Made by a program: the position numbers and the translations under genes. This document shows, one piece after another, positions 17,110-25,002 of a DNA stretch of 64,000 bases. Position 1 is the first letter of the stretch, and each line of letters starts with the position of its first letter. The stretch covers positions 248,001 to 312,000 of the forward strand of contig NZ_JACHTM010000004.1 of the NCBI RefSeq assembly GCF_015354055.1, in the 5' to 3' direction. Under the pieces are notes generated by a model. The model searched no databases, was not told the DNA's origin, and was given only the letters and a program-made list of their open reading frames with translations. The DNA comes from Thermaurantiacus tibetensis. Its GTDB lineage: Bacteria > Pseudomonadota > Alphaproteobacteria > Sphingomonadales > Sphingomonadaceae.

Positions 17110-17793
17110 ATGCAACGGTGGCTCGGAATGGCACGCTGCCGGCCCGGCCGGCAGCCGCGCATCGCGCGGCAGAGCGCACGCGCGGAGGAAGGGCCGCGGG
17201 AAGCGCAGCAGGCAGGGCAGCCGGGCGCGCGGGCGGGGCGGCAGGAGGGACGGCGGGAGAGAAGGCAGGCGGGACGGCGGGAAGGGCTGGGGACAGCGCG
17301 GCACCGGAGGCTGCTCGCCGACGACGCCGGAACCGCCGCGCTCGAATTCGCCCTCACCCTCCCGCTCCTCGCCCTCCTGCTCCTCGGCTCCGCCGACTTT
17401 GCGCTGACCGCCGCCCGCGCGCGCGAAGTCGAGGCGCTCGTCGAGAGCGCCGCCAAGGCCGTCCGCCGCGCCGCAGCCCAGGAGCTTCCGCCGCTGCGCG
17501 GCTGGGCCGGGCTCCAGCAGGGGGGGCTCATGAGCCTCCCGCCGCTCCCCGGCCTCTCCCTCGAGACGCTCGTCACCCTCCCCCCCGACGTCGCGCCGAA
17601 GCTCCGGCTGTTCCGCGGCTGCGCAGCCCCCTCCGGCATCGTCCCCACCCCCGCCCTGCGCTGCCCCGACGGCAGCCCGCCGCCCGCCTTCGCCGAGATC
17701 GAGATCACCGCCCCCGTCGCCCGCCTCGTCGCCTGGCCCGGCGGCCTGTTCCCACCCACCGTCTCGGCGCGCAGCATCGTCCGGCTCGACTGA
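17110..17793 (+). CDS. TadE-like pilus assembly protein
   Basis: Up to 227 residues. The core is a TadE-type segment, DDAGTAALEFALTLPLLALL, at about residues 74-93: a prepilin-like Glu+5 motif followed by a single membrane helix. The rest is a periplasmic domain with a pair of cysteines (FRGCAAP and LRCPDG). TadE pseudopilins help assemble Flp pili after cleavage by TadV/CpaA. The ATG at 17110 is the first usable start, but the first 70 residues are an odd Arg/Gly/Gln-rich stretch unlike family members, so translation may begin closer to the helix. The stop overlaps the next start (TGATG). Confidence 0.7.
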   Translation: MQRWLGMARCRPGRQPRIARQSARAEEGPREAQQAGQPGARAGRQEGRRERRQAGRREGLGTARHRRLLADDAGTAALEFALTLPLLALLLLGSADFALTAARAREVEALVESAAKAVRRAAAQELPPLRGWAGLQQGGLMSLPPLPGLSLETLVTLPPDVAPKLRLFRGCAAPSGIVPTPALRCPDGSPPPAFAEIEITAPVARLVAWPGGLFPPTVSARSIVRLD

Positions 17794-18209
17794 TGCGCCG
17801 CACCCGCCGCACGCCCCTGCGCCGGCTCGGCGCCGATACCCGCGGGGCGACCGCCGTCGAGTTCGCCCTCGTCTCGCCCCTCCTCCTTGCCCTGGTGCTC
17901 GGCGGGATCGAGGCCGGCCGCTACCTCTGGTTCGCCGCCGCGCTCGACCACGCCGTCGCTGCCGCGGTGCGCTGCGCCGAAGTCCCGGAGTCCCCCTGCG
18001 GCACCCCGGCCGGCCTTCTCTCGGAGATCAACGCCACGCTCGAACGCCTCGCCGTCTCGCTCACCATAGCCTCGGCCGCGCTCGAGACCGCGCCCGCCCC
18101 CTGCGGCACGGACGTGCGCGTCGGCCTCCCCTACCCCGCGCTCGTCCCCGGGATCGCGCCCGCCATGCCGGCACTCGCCGCCACCGCCTGCATCCGCGAG
18201 AGCGCATGA
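17793..18209 (+). CDS. TadE/TadF-like pseudopilin
   Basis: A 138-residue protein with a basic N-terminus and the TadE signature TRGATAVEFALVSPLLLALV at about residues 17-36. This is a prepilin-like cleavage region followed by one membrane helix, then a small periplasmic domain with cysteines (RCAEVPESPCG, APCGTD, TACIRES). It is presumably processed and used in Flp pilus assembly. The start is ATG 17793, overlapping the stop of the preceding TadE gene; its own stop overlaps the next ATG (18206) as ATGA. The three genes thus form one coupled operon facing the main tad operon. Confidence 0.8.
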   Translation: MRRTRRTPLRRLGADTRGATAVEFALVSPLLLALVLGGIEAGRYLWFAAALDHAVAAAVRCAEVPESPCGTPAGLLSEINATLERLAVSLTIASAALETAPAPCGTDVRVGLPYPALVPGIAPAMPALAATACIRESA

Positions 18210-19324
18210 GCAGCCCAGCCAGCCCCTCCGCGCCCCGGCCCGGCCTCGCGGCCGACGAGCGCGGCGTCAGCACCGTCTTCACCGCCCTGTCCCTCGCCGC
18301 GATGCTCGGGTTCCTGGCCCTCGGCCTGAACGCCGCCGCTGGCCTCGCGCGCAAGCGCGACCTGCAGCAGGCAGCCGACGCTGCCGCCGAGGCCGGCGCG
18401 GCTGCCCTGCGCGGCGGCATGGCCGCCGCCCCGGTTGCCCGCGGGCTCGCCCACGCCCGCCTCGGCGCGGACGCCGAGGTCAGCGTCGAGTGGCCGCCGG
18501 CCCGCGGCCGCCGCCGGGGAGACGCGCGGGCCATCGCCGTCGAGGTCGCCGCACCCCGCACCGCCATCCTCGGCGGCCTGCTCGACGCCGAGGCCGGCAC
18601 GGTGCGCGCCCGCGCCGTCAGCGCCGTCATCGAGGACGGCCCGGCCTGCCTGCTGGCCCTCGACCGGGGCGTGGGCGCCATCGCCGAGACGGGCGGCGGC
18701 CGGCTCCTCCTCTCGGGCTGCCGCGCGCTCGCGGACGGGCCCGGCGTGCCCGCCGCCCGCCTGCCACAGGCCAACCCCTACTCCATCCCCAGCACCCCCC
18801 CGCCGGCCTGCCTGCCCGGCCAGCTCGCCGTCACTGGCACCCTCGTCGTCCGGCCCGGCCAGCTCCCGCAGGCCCGCTGCGGCGGCATCCGGGTGGCCTC
18901 GGGCGGCACGCTCCGCATCGAGGGCCTCGCCTGGCCCCTCGCCGGCCCGCTGACGGTGGAGCCGGGCGGTCGCCTCGAGACGGCCGCCGCCACCCTCTGG
19001 TCCGGCCCCTTCGCGCTCGACATCCGCCCGGGCGCTACCGTCTCGCTCCAGCCGCCCGCGACCGGCGCCTTCGCCGGCGTCGCCGTCCTCGGCGCAGCCT
19101 CGGGTCCACGCGCCACCAGCCGCTTCCTCGCCGGCGCCGCCCAGACCCTCACCGGCGCCATCCTGCTTCCGACGCAGCTCGTCGAGATCTCCGGAAATGC
19201 CGCGAGCTGCACCCAGGTCGTCGCCGCCCGCATCCGGGTCAGCGGTATCACGCCGCTGGCTCACGCCTGCGACGGCACGGGCGTGCGCCCCATCGTCGAC
19301 CGCCGGGTCGCCCTCGTCGAGTAG
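18206..19324 (+). CDS. TadG-like pilus assembly protein
   Basis: A 372-residue protein. It starts with a short cytoplasmic part and the TadG/TadE-type sequence DERGVSTVFTALSLAAML (residues about 20-38), a membrane helix, then RKRDLQQAADAAAEAGAAAL, which is the typical post-helix stretch of the putative Flp pilus-assembly TadE/G-like family. The remainder is periplasmic and rich in Gly, Ala and Thr with scattered cysteines, possibly beta-rich. It probably spans the envelope to support pilus secretion. It is coupled to the preceding gene by an ATGA overlap and ends before a G-tract block that separates it from tadC. Confidence 0.8.
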   Translation: MSSPASPSAPRPGLAADERGVSTVFTALSLAAMLGFLALGLNAAAGLARKRDLQQAADAAAEAGAAALRGGMAAAPVARGLAHARLGADAEVSVEWPPARGRRRGDARAIAVEVAAPRTAILGGLLDAEAGTVRARAVSAVIEDGPACLLALDRGVGAIAETGGGRLLLSGCRALADGPGVPAARLPQANPYSIPSTPPPACLPGQLAVTGTLVVRPGQLPQARCGGIRVASGGTLRIEGLAWPLAGPLTVEPGGRLETAAATLWSGPFALDIRPGATVSLQPPATGAFAGVAVLGAASGPRATSRFLAGAAQTLTGAILLPTQLVEISGNAASCTQVVAARIRVSGITPLAHACDGTGVRPIVDRRVALVE

Positions 19325-19440
19325 GGGCGGCGGCGCGGGCCCGGGAGGCCGGGGGGGCGGGGGCGCGGGCTCGGGGGGCGGCGGCGCGGGCTCGGGGGGC
19401 GCGGGGCCGGGGGGCGCGGGGCCGGGCGGGGCGCCGGGGC
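19325..19440. repeat. G-tract-rich low-complexity block between convergent operons
   Basis: A 116-bp stretch that is nearly pure G and C on the plus strand, with about fifteen runs of three to seven Gs separated by one to four bases and a loosely repeated core (ggcgcgggctcggggg). It fills the gap between the tadG stop and the convergent tadC stop. It could fold as G-quadruplexes and act as a two-way transcription barrier. No ordinary hairpin-plus-T-run terminator is present. Confidence 0.6.
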
Positions 19441-20439
19441 TCAGCGGGCGAGGAGCTGGGCGATCACCGGGCCGATCAGCACGATGAAGAGCGGCGGCAG
19501 AATGAAGAGGATCATCGGCACCGTCAGCACGGCCGGCAGCCGCGCGGCCCGCTCCTCCACCCGCAGGAAGGCCGCGGTGCGCAGCTCCGCCGCCAGCGTC
19601 CGCAGCGCATCCGCAAGCGGCGTTCCGAACCGCTCCGTCTGGTGGAGGAGGGCCACCAGCGCGCGCACCCCGTCGATCCCGGTGCGGGCCTCGAGGTTCG
19701 CGAACGCATCGGCCCGGTCGGGCAGGAACCGCAGCTCGACGGCAGCGTGCCGCAGCTCCTCGCCAAGCACGGCGTGCGCCCGGCCGAGCTCGCCCGCCAC
19801 CCGGGCGATGGCGGCATCGATCGAAAGACCGGACTCGACGCAGATGACAAGAAGGTCGAGCGCGTCGGGAAAGCCGCGCTCCATCGCCCGCCGCCGGCGG
19901 GCGCCAAGCGAGGAGACGGCGAGCGGCGGCAGCGCAACCCCGAGCGCGCCAAGCGCAAGCGCGAGAGGGGCTGGCTCGAGGCCCGCGAGCGCGGCCAGCG
20001 CGAGGCCGAGTCCGGCGAGCAGCGCCGGCAGAAGGAGCCGGGCGAGGAGGTAGAGGCCGACGGCGCCGCGGCTGCGGAACCCGGCCCTGCCCAGCGCCTG
20101 AGCGAGCGCCCGCCGCTCGGCCGCACCCTGGAGCGGCAGCCGTGCGGCCGCTGCGCCTGCCCGCTCGGCGAGCGCAAGAAGGCGCGCCCGCGCGGGCGGC
20201 CGGGCGGCGCCGGTGCGGGCAAGCGCGCGGGCCCGGCGCGGCAGCGCCGCGGCCGGGTCGAGCGCGCGGCCGAGGGCGAGGGTGCCGAGAAAGACCGTGG
20301 CGCCGACCGCAAGGGCCGCAAGGGTCGGCGCGGGCGAGGCGGCGACGAGGTCTGCCGGCGGCACCCCCGCGAGCGCCGCCCCGGCCCCCGCTGCCCCCGC
20401 CGCCGCGCCCGCCCCCATCCCCGCCGCCACGCCCGTCAT
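19441..20439 (-). CDS. tadC: TadC, inner-membrane platform protein of the Flp pilus
   Basis: A 332-residue type II secretion F (GspF)-type protein. Hydrophobic helices lie near residues 35-60 and 115-165 and a hairpin pair at the C-terminus (AVLTVPMILFILPPLFIVLIG). The cytoplasmic F domain has ERGFPDALDLLVICVESGLSIDAAIARVA and FGTPLADALRTLAAELR, both diagnostic. With TadB it forms the platform that the CpaF ATPase acts on. ATG 20439 overlaps the tadB stop (ATGA). The N-terminal 40 residues are Gly/Ala-rich. It is the last gene of the minus-strand tad operon. Confidence 0.9.
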   Translation of the reverse strand: MTGVAAGMGAGAAAGAAGAGAALAGVPPADLVAASPAPTLAALAVGATVFLGTLALGRALDPAAALPRRARALARTGAARPPARARLLALAERAGAAAARLPLQGAAERRALAQALGRAGFRSRGAVGLYLLARLLLPALLAGLGLALAALAGLEPAPLALALGALGVALPPLAVSSLGARRRRAMERGFPDALDLLVICVESGLSIDAAIARVAGELGRAHAVLGEELRHAAVELRFLPDRADAFANLEARTGIDGVRALVALLHQTERFGTPLADALRTLAAELRTAAFLRVEERAARLPAVLTVPMILFILPPLFIVLIGPVIAQLLAR

Positions 20440-21407
20440 CGCGCCGCGTCCTGGGCCGCGACCAGCCGCGCCATCATGAAGGCGCCGAAGCCGAGCGAGG
20501 CGGCGGCGGCCGCGAGCAGCAGCCGGCCCGGCTCGGTGGCGAACAGCGGCGCGAGGTAGGAGGGCGCGACGAGGGCAAGGGCCGCGGCCATCACGAGCGG
20601 CAGCGCGCCGATGATGAGCGCGCTCGCCCGCGCCTCGGAGCTGAGCGCTCTCACCTTCAGGCGAAGCGCAAGCCGCTTGCGCACGGTGGCCTCGAGCTCC
20701 GCCAGCGTCTCGGCGAGGTTGCCGCCGGTCTCGCGCTGGATCGAGACGGCCACGCACAGGAAGTCGAACTCGGCGAGCCGCACCGCCGCCGCCACGTCCC
20801 ACAGCGCCTCCTCGAGCCCGCGGCCGAGCCGCATCTGCCGGTCGGCCTCGGCCATGAGCGGCCCGGCCGGGGCCGGCATCTCGCGCGCTGCCTCGGCCAC
20901 CGCCTCGGCGGCGGGCAGGCCGGCGCGGACGCAGCGCACGAGAAGGCCGAGGAGGTCGGGCACCTGCTGCTCGAAGGCGCGCGCGCGGCGGGCCGCCTCG
21001 CGCCGGCTGAGCAGCCGGGCGAGGCCCGCAGCCACGCCGAGCCCGGCCGGAAACGCAAGCGGAAGGGCAGCGCCGGCGCGGGCGAGGAGGAGCGCAGCGA
21101 GCACCGCACCAAGGGCGAACAGGGCGAGCCGCCGCCGCGAGACCGCCGCCCCTCCCGGCGCGGCAAGCCCGAGGGCGGCGGCCAGCTTCACAAGCCGGCC
21201 GCGCGGCGGCGCCGCCCGCTCGAGCCGCACGGCGCCCTCCCCACGGCCCGCACGCCTGCCGCCGCGCAGCCGCCGGGCCCTGCCGGCAAGCCGCAGCGCC
21301 CCGCCAAGCCGGCCAAGCCCGGCGGCCGCCAGCAGCGTGGCCGCCGCCAGCGCGCTCACGATCAGCGCGGCAAGAAGGGCGGGCGGCAGATCGGCAATCG
21401 GCACCAT
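20436..21407 (-). CDS. tadB: TadB, inner-membrane platform protein of the Flp pilus
   Basis: A 323-residue GspF-type protein. An N-terminal helix is followed by an Arg-rich cytoplasmic stretch, two central helices (about 90-130), then the F domain EQQVPDLLGLLVRCVRAGLPAAEAVAEAA and ETGGNLAETLAELEATVRKR, and C-terminal helices. It pairs with TadC. ATG 21407 follows GAGG by about 8 nt, and GTG 21410 is equally possible; both lie 8-10 nt after the cpaF stop. A longer open frame reaches 21449 inside cpaF, but that extension is unlikely. The stop overlaps tadC by 4 bp. Confidence 0.9.
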   Translation of the reverse strand: MVPIADLPPALLAALIVSALAAATLLAAAGLGRLGGALRLAGRARRLRGGRRAGRGEGAVRLERAAPPRGRLVKLAAALGLAAPGGAAVSRRRLALFALGAVLAALLLARAGAALPLAFPAGLGVAAGLARLLSRREAARRARAFEQQVPDLLGLLVRCVRAGLPAAEAVAEAAREMPAPAGPLMAEADRQMRLGRGLEEALWDVAAAVRLAEFDFLCVAVSIQRETGGNLAETLAELEATVRKRLALRLKVRALSSEARASALIIGALPLVMAAALALVAPSYLAPLFATEPGRLLLAAAAASLGFGAFMMARLVAAQDAAR

Positions 21408-21417
21408 CACGCCCGCC

Positions 21418-23073
21418 TCACGCCAGCGCCTCGGCAAGAAGCGCGCCAAGACCCGCCTGCTCGGCCCGCGCCGCGAACTGGGGCCTCAGCCCGGTCGCGA
21501 CGAACCGCCCCACCACCTCGCGGCCGCTGCCATCCTCGGGGGCTGCTTCCTGGCGGAAGGCGAACAGCTCCTGGAGCGTGATGACGTCGCCCTCGATGCC
21601 GGTCACCTCGGTGATGCTCGTCACCCGCCGGACGCCGTCCTTCATCCGGGCGATCTGGACGATGAGGTTGACGGCCGAAGCGATCTGGGCGCGCACCGCA
21701 TGCGAGGGCAGCTGGAACCCGGCCATGGCCACCATGTTCTCGAGCCGGGTCAGCGCCTCGCGGGGCCGGTTGGCGTGGATGGTGCCGAGCGAGCCGTCGT
21801 GCCCCGTGTTCATGGCCTGGAGCATGTCGATCGCCTCGGCGCCGCGGATCTCGCCGACGATGATGCGGTCGGGCCGCATGCGCAGCGCGTTGCGCACGAG
21901 GTCGCGCATCGTCACCTCGCCCCGGCCCTCGAGGTTGGGCGGGCGCGTCTCGAGCCTGACGACGTGCGGCTGCTGCAGCTGCAGCTCGGCGGCGTCCTCG
22001 ATCGTCACGATCCGCTCGTCGGGGGCGATCATGCGCGAGAGCGCGTTGAGAAGCGTGGTCTTGCCCGAGCCGGTCCCGCCCGAGACGAGGATGTTGAGGC
22101 GGATGCGGGCGGCGATCTTGAGCAGCGTCGCCATCTCCCGGCTCATGTTGCCCTGTGCGACCATGCGGTCGAGGTCGATGGTCCGCCTTGCGAACTTGCG
22201 GATGGAGATGGCTGGCCCGTCGAGCGCGAGCGGCGGGATGATGATGTTGACACGGCTGCCGTCGGCAAGCCGCGCGTCGACGAGGGGGCTGGCCTCGTCC
22301 ACCCGCCGCCCCACCGACGTCACGATCCGGGAGATGATGGCCATCATGTGCGCCTGGTCGCGGAACCGCGCGCGCGTCTTCTCGAGCCGGCCGTGCCGCT
22401 CGACCCAGATGGCCTTCGGCCCATTCGCCATGATGTCGGTCACCGTGTCGTCGGCGAGGAACGGCTCGAGCGGCCCCAGGCCCAGCATGTCGTCGATGAG
22501 GAGCCGCACGAGATCGCGCGTCTCCTCCGCATTGAGGGCGAGGCCCCGCTCGGCCAGGATCGGCCCCACGAGTTCGCCGAGGCGCCGGGCCAGCTCGCCC
22601 CGGTTCATCGCCGCGGCCGCCTGGCTGTCGATCCGGTCGAGCACGGCCTCGAGCACCAGCCGGTGCGCCCGCTCGGCCGCGGTCTCGGCCTCCTCGCCCG
22701 CCGACGGAGGCGGCGCCGACATCAGCCGGCTCGCACCGATCAGCCCGTTGAGGAAGTGGGTCACCAGCTCGCGCCGGTCCTTCGGCTCCACCGTCACGCC
22801 CTCGGCCTCGAGCGCCGCGTCGATCCGGGCGCCGATCGCGGCCGCAAGCTCGCCGCGCGGGCGGGTGCCGTCGGTCGCGGGGTCGAAGCTCCGCGCGATC
22901 GCCGGCTGCACCAGCGCGCGCGCTGCCTCCTGCGAGACGCGGGCGAGACCGCGGCGCATCAGCACCGGGCGCGCCCGCGCCGGGGCGGGCGGAGCGGGCA
23001 GCGGCCCGGGCGCGGCCGAGGCCCCGGCCGCCGCCGCGCCCGCCGGCGCCTTCCGCCCGAAGCGCCCCTTCAC
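21418..23073 (-). CDS. cpaF: CpaF/TadA secretion ATPase of the Flp pilus
   Basis: A 551-residue type II/IV secretion ATPase. The N-terminal 40 residues are Ala/Pro-rich, then a regulatory domain precedes the VirB11-like core. Walker A is GGTGSGKTT (about residue 330), the Asp/His boxes include IVTIEDAAELQL and GHDGSLGTIHAN, and Walker B is RIIVGEIRGAEAIDML. It powers pilin polymerisation. The GTG at 23073 overlaps the preceding repeat ORF stop as GTGA; ATG at codon 39 (MRRGLARV) is an alternative that would drop the low-complexity leader. tadB follows at once. Confidence 0.95.
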   Translation of the reverse strand: MKGRFGRKAPAGAAAAGASAAPGPLPAPPAPARARPVLMRRGLARVSQEAARALVQPAIARSFDPATDGTRPRGELAAAIGARIDAALEAEGVTVEPKDRRELVTHFLNGLIGASRLMSAPPPSAGEEAETAAERAHRLVLEAVLDRIDSQAAAAMNRGELARRLGELVGPILAERGLALNAEETRDLVRLLIDDMLGLGPLEPFLADDTVTDIMANGPKAIWVERHGRLEKTRARFRDQAHMMAIISRIVTSVGRRVDEASPLVDARLADGSRVNIIIPPLALDGPAISIRKFARRTIDLDRMVAQGNMSREMATLLKIAARIRLNILVSGGTGSGKTTLLNALSRMIAPDERIVTIEDAAELQLQQPHVVRLETRPPNLEGRGEVTMRDLVRNALRMRPDRIIVGEIRGAEAIDMLQAMNTGHDGSLGTIHANRPREALTRLENMVAMAGFQLPSHAVRAQIASAVNLIVQIARMKDGVRRVTSITEVTGIEGDVITLQELFAFRQEAAPEDGSGREVVGRFVATGLRPQFAARAEQAGLGALLAEALA

Positions 23074-23309
23074 CGGCGCCTCCGCACGCTCATCCGCACC
23101 TCTTCCCCGTCACCCGTCGCGCCTCCTGCCCACCTCTCCCCTGTCGCGCCTCCTGCCCACCTCTCCCCCCTCGCCCGCGCCGCCCGCACCCGCGCCGCCC
23201 GCACCCGCGCCGCCCGCACCCGCGCCGCCCGCACCCGCGCCGCCCGCACCCGCGCCGCCCGCACCCGCGCCGCCCGCACCCGCGCCGCCGGCACCCCGGC
23301 CGCCGTCAC
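23070..23309 (-). CDS. Small Ala/Arg/Val-rich repeat ORF between cpaE and cpaF
   Basis: A 79-codon frame whose GTG (23309) overlaps the cpaE stop as GTGA and whose stop overlaps the cpaF GTG as GTGA. It exactly bridges the two genes by coupled translation. The product has seven consecutive AARVR pentapeptides, then two copies of ERWAGGATG, and a basic end (VRMSVRRRR). It has no known domain and no membrane helix; the charge is strongly positive. It may be an expressed linker peptide, a coupling device that keeps ribosomes moving into cpaF, or a fortuitous open frame in a minisatellite. I know of no family for it. Confidence 0.4.
   Translation of the reverse strand: MTAAGVPAARVRAARVRAARVRAARVRAARVRAARVRAARVRAARARGERWAGGATGERWAGGATGDGEEVRMSVRRRR
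23176..23295. repeat. 15-bp tandem repeat (8 units)
   Basis: Seven exact consecutive copies of cgcgccgcccgcacc (23176-23280) and an eighth with one substitution (23281-23295). On the minus strand it codes for the AARVR pentapeptides of the small ORF between cpaE and cpaF. Unit number is likely to vary between strains by slippage; gain or loss of whole units keeps the frame. Confidence 0.95.
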
Positions 23310-24607
23310 CGGCGCCCGCGGCCTGCAAGGCGCCCCACCAGCCCGACGAGCCCGCCCCCGCGGTGCGCCGCGCTGCCCCCAGCCCCCTCCACGGCTTCCG
23401 GCGCGAGCCGCCCGGCCAGCTCGGCGAGCGGCCGGGCAAGGGCCGGCGGCGCCGCGTCGAGGAGCGTGGTGGCCCCCTCCGCCGCTGCCCGGGCCGCGGC
23501 CGGCACCTCCGGCAGCCGGAGGTCGAGCGGGCCGCCGAGGCAGGCGGCGAACTCGCCCGGGTCGAGCTCGGCCGCGCTCGCCCCCACCCGGTTGGCGACG
23601 ACGAGCGGCCGCTGCCCGGCCCTGAGGCCGGTTGCCAGCGCCACCATCCGCCGGGCGTCGCGCAGGCCGGGAAGCGTCAGCGGAGTCACGAGGGCGAGGT
23701 GGTCGGCGGTGCGCAGCACCGCGCGGCGTGCCCGGTCGAGCCAGCGGGGCAGGTCGGCGACGACCACGTCCGCCTCCGCGCCCGCGGCGGTCACGAGCGC
23801 CAGCACTGCATCGGGCTCGATCGCGAGCGCCGCCTCGATCGGCGCGTCGGCGGCGAGCAGGCGGAAGCCGGCCGCATGCGGCCGCATGGCCTGCGCCACC
23901 ACCAGCGGGTCGAGCCGGTCGGGCGTCTGGAGCAGCTGGACCACCCCGGGCGCGGGCTCGAGGTCGAGATCGAGGGCGAGGCTTCCGCCCTGGAAGTCGA
24001 GGTCGAGGAGCACGGTGCGCCGCCCGTCGCGTGCGAACTGCGCGGCGAGCGCGGCAGCGAGCGCCGAGGTGCCCGCCCCGCCGCGGGTGCCGACGAGCGC
24101 CACCACCTGCGCTTGCCGCTGCGGTGCCCCGGCGGCCGGCGGCGGCTGGTCCAGCGTCTCGAGCGCAGCGTCGATCGCCTGGGCGAGCTGCTGGTCGGTC
24201 ACCGGCTTCAGGAGATAGTCGGAGACGCCAAGCGCCCGCAGGCCCCGGTAGAGCGCCACGTCGTTGCGCGTGCCGATGGCGATCACCCGGGTCTCGGCGT
24301 CGCAGAGCTCGGCGAGCGCGTCCACCTCAGGCAGCGGCGCGCGCGAGGCCGAAAGGTCGATGACGAGGAAGCCGGGCGCGGCGCCGGCAGCGAGCCGCGC
24401 GTGCGCGGCATCGAGGCCGCCGTCCACCACCTCGGGCGCGTCCCAGCCGCGGGCGGCAGCCGCCATGGCGATCGCCCGGCGGCTGTCGGGATCGGTGGCA
24501 AAGCCGAGGAACGGCCGGCGCTGCCCCCCGCCGGGGCCAGGCGCAGCCCCGCTCGCCTGCGCCACCGGCCCCGTCGCCTGCGCCACCGGTGCGGCGGTCG
24601 CGGTCAT
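23306..24607 (-). CDS. cpaE: CpaE/TadZ-like pilus localisation ATPase
   Basis: A 433-residue protein. After a Gln/Gly-rich leader (PVAQATGPVAQASG), a receiver-like domain (about 30-145) includes GVSDYLLKPVTDQQL. A MinD/ParA-type ATPase domain follows from about 165 with the deviant Walker A VGTRGGAGTSALAAALAAQ. The usual P-loop Lys pair is changed: GGAGTSALA has no GKT, as in many TadZ/CpaE proteins. Walker B-like VVADLPRW follows. It positions the pilus machinery at the pole. ATG 24607 overlaps the cpaD stop (ATGA); the longer open frame to 25033 is not used. Confidence 0.88.
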   Translation of the reverse strand: MTATAAPVAQATGPVAQASGAAPGPGGGQRRPFLGFATDPDSRRAIAMAAAARGWDAPEVVDGGLDAAHARLAAGAAPGFLVIDLSASRAPLPEVDALAELCDAETRVIAIGTRNDVALYRGLRALGVSDYLLKPVTDQQLAQAIDAALETLDQPPPAAGAPQRQAQVVALVGTRGGAGTSALAAALAAQFARDGRRTVLLDLDFQGGSLALDLDLEPAPGVVQLLQTPDRLDPLVVAQAMRPHAAGFRLLAADAPIEAALAIEPDAVLALVTAAGAEADVVVADLPRWLDRARRAVLRTADHLALVTPLTLPGLRDARRMVALATGLRAGQRPLVVANRVGASAAELDPGEFAACLGGPLDLRLPEVPAAARAAAEGATTLLDAAPPALARPLAELAGRLAPEAVEGAGGSAAHRGGGLVGLVGRLAGRGRR

Positions 24608-25002
24608 GGCGGGCCTCCGCCCGGCGCTGCCGCCGGCCCCGTCGCCGTGGCGGGCGGGAGCGGTGTCTCGCCGCGGCGCAGCCGCTCGGTTGCGCGGATC
24701 GCGTGCTCGCCCACGGGTGGCGGCAGGTCGGCGGGCCGGGCAAGCTCTTCCGGCCGGGCCAGCATGGCCTCGAGGTTGAGGGCATTGGCGCAGCCGAAGG
24801 GAAGCGGCCTGCCGGCCGCCGCCGCCGCGGCCGAGCAGCCGGGAATGGCCGCAGGCCCGTGGGAGACCGGGTTGCCCGGCGCGGGCCCGACGGGGGCGAC
24901 GCCCGGCGGCCGCGCTCCGGCGGCGGGGCCCAGGGCGAGGCCGGCGGCCAGCGCCGCGACGGGGGCGAGCAGGGCGAGGCGGGCGGAGCGCGGGCCCGTC
25001 AC
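24604..25002 (-). CDS. cpaD: Short CpaD-like pilus protein
   Basis: A 132-residue protein with a hydrophobic N-terminus acting as a signal peptide (ARLALLAPVAALAAGLALGPAAGA). A central FGCANALNLEAMLARPEEL closely matches the C-terminal signature of CpaD (FGCAxxxNLAAMVADPxDL). CpaD proteins are usually about 200 residues or more and often lipoproteins; here the region ahead of the signature is much reduced and no lipobox is obvious. It probably sits in the periplasm or outer membrane with the CpaC secretin. GTG 25002 overlaps the cpaC stop, and its stop overlaps cpaE. Confidence 0.75.
   Translation of the reverse strand: MTGPRSARLALLAPVAALAAGLALGPAAGARPPGVAPVGPAPGNPVSHGPAAIPGCSAAAAAAGRPLPFGCANALNLEAMLARPEELARPADLPPPVGEHAIRATERLRRGETPLPPATATGPAAAPGGGPP

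Noticed and set aside
16975-17110. Divergent promoters for putA and the TadE-like gene
   Set aside because: The gap surely holds promoters, but I could not find convincing -35/-10 elements, so only the inverted repeat is listed.
13574-17179. Very long open frames opposite or out of frame with putA (about 1200 residues on each strand)
   Set aside because: They are GC-rich shadow frames: Arg/Gly/Pro-dominated, no domains, and they cover the well-supported putA and pilus genes.
23176-23295. Possible CRISPR array
   Set aside because: The units are contiguous 15-bp repeats with no spacers; they are a minisatellite in a reading frame. No cas genes are present.
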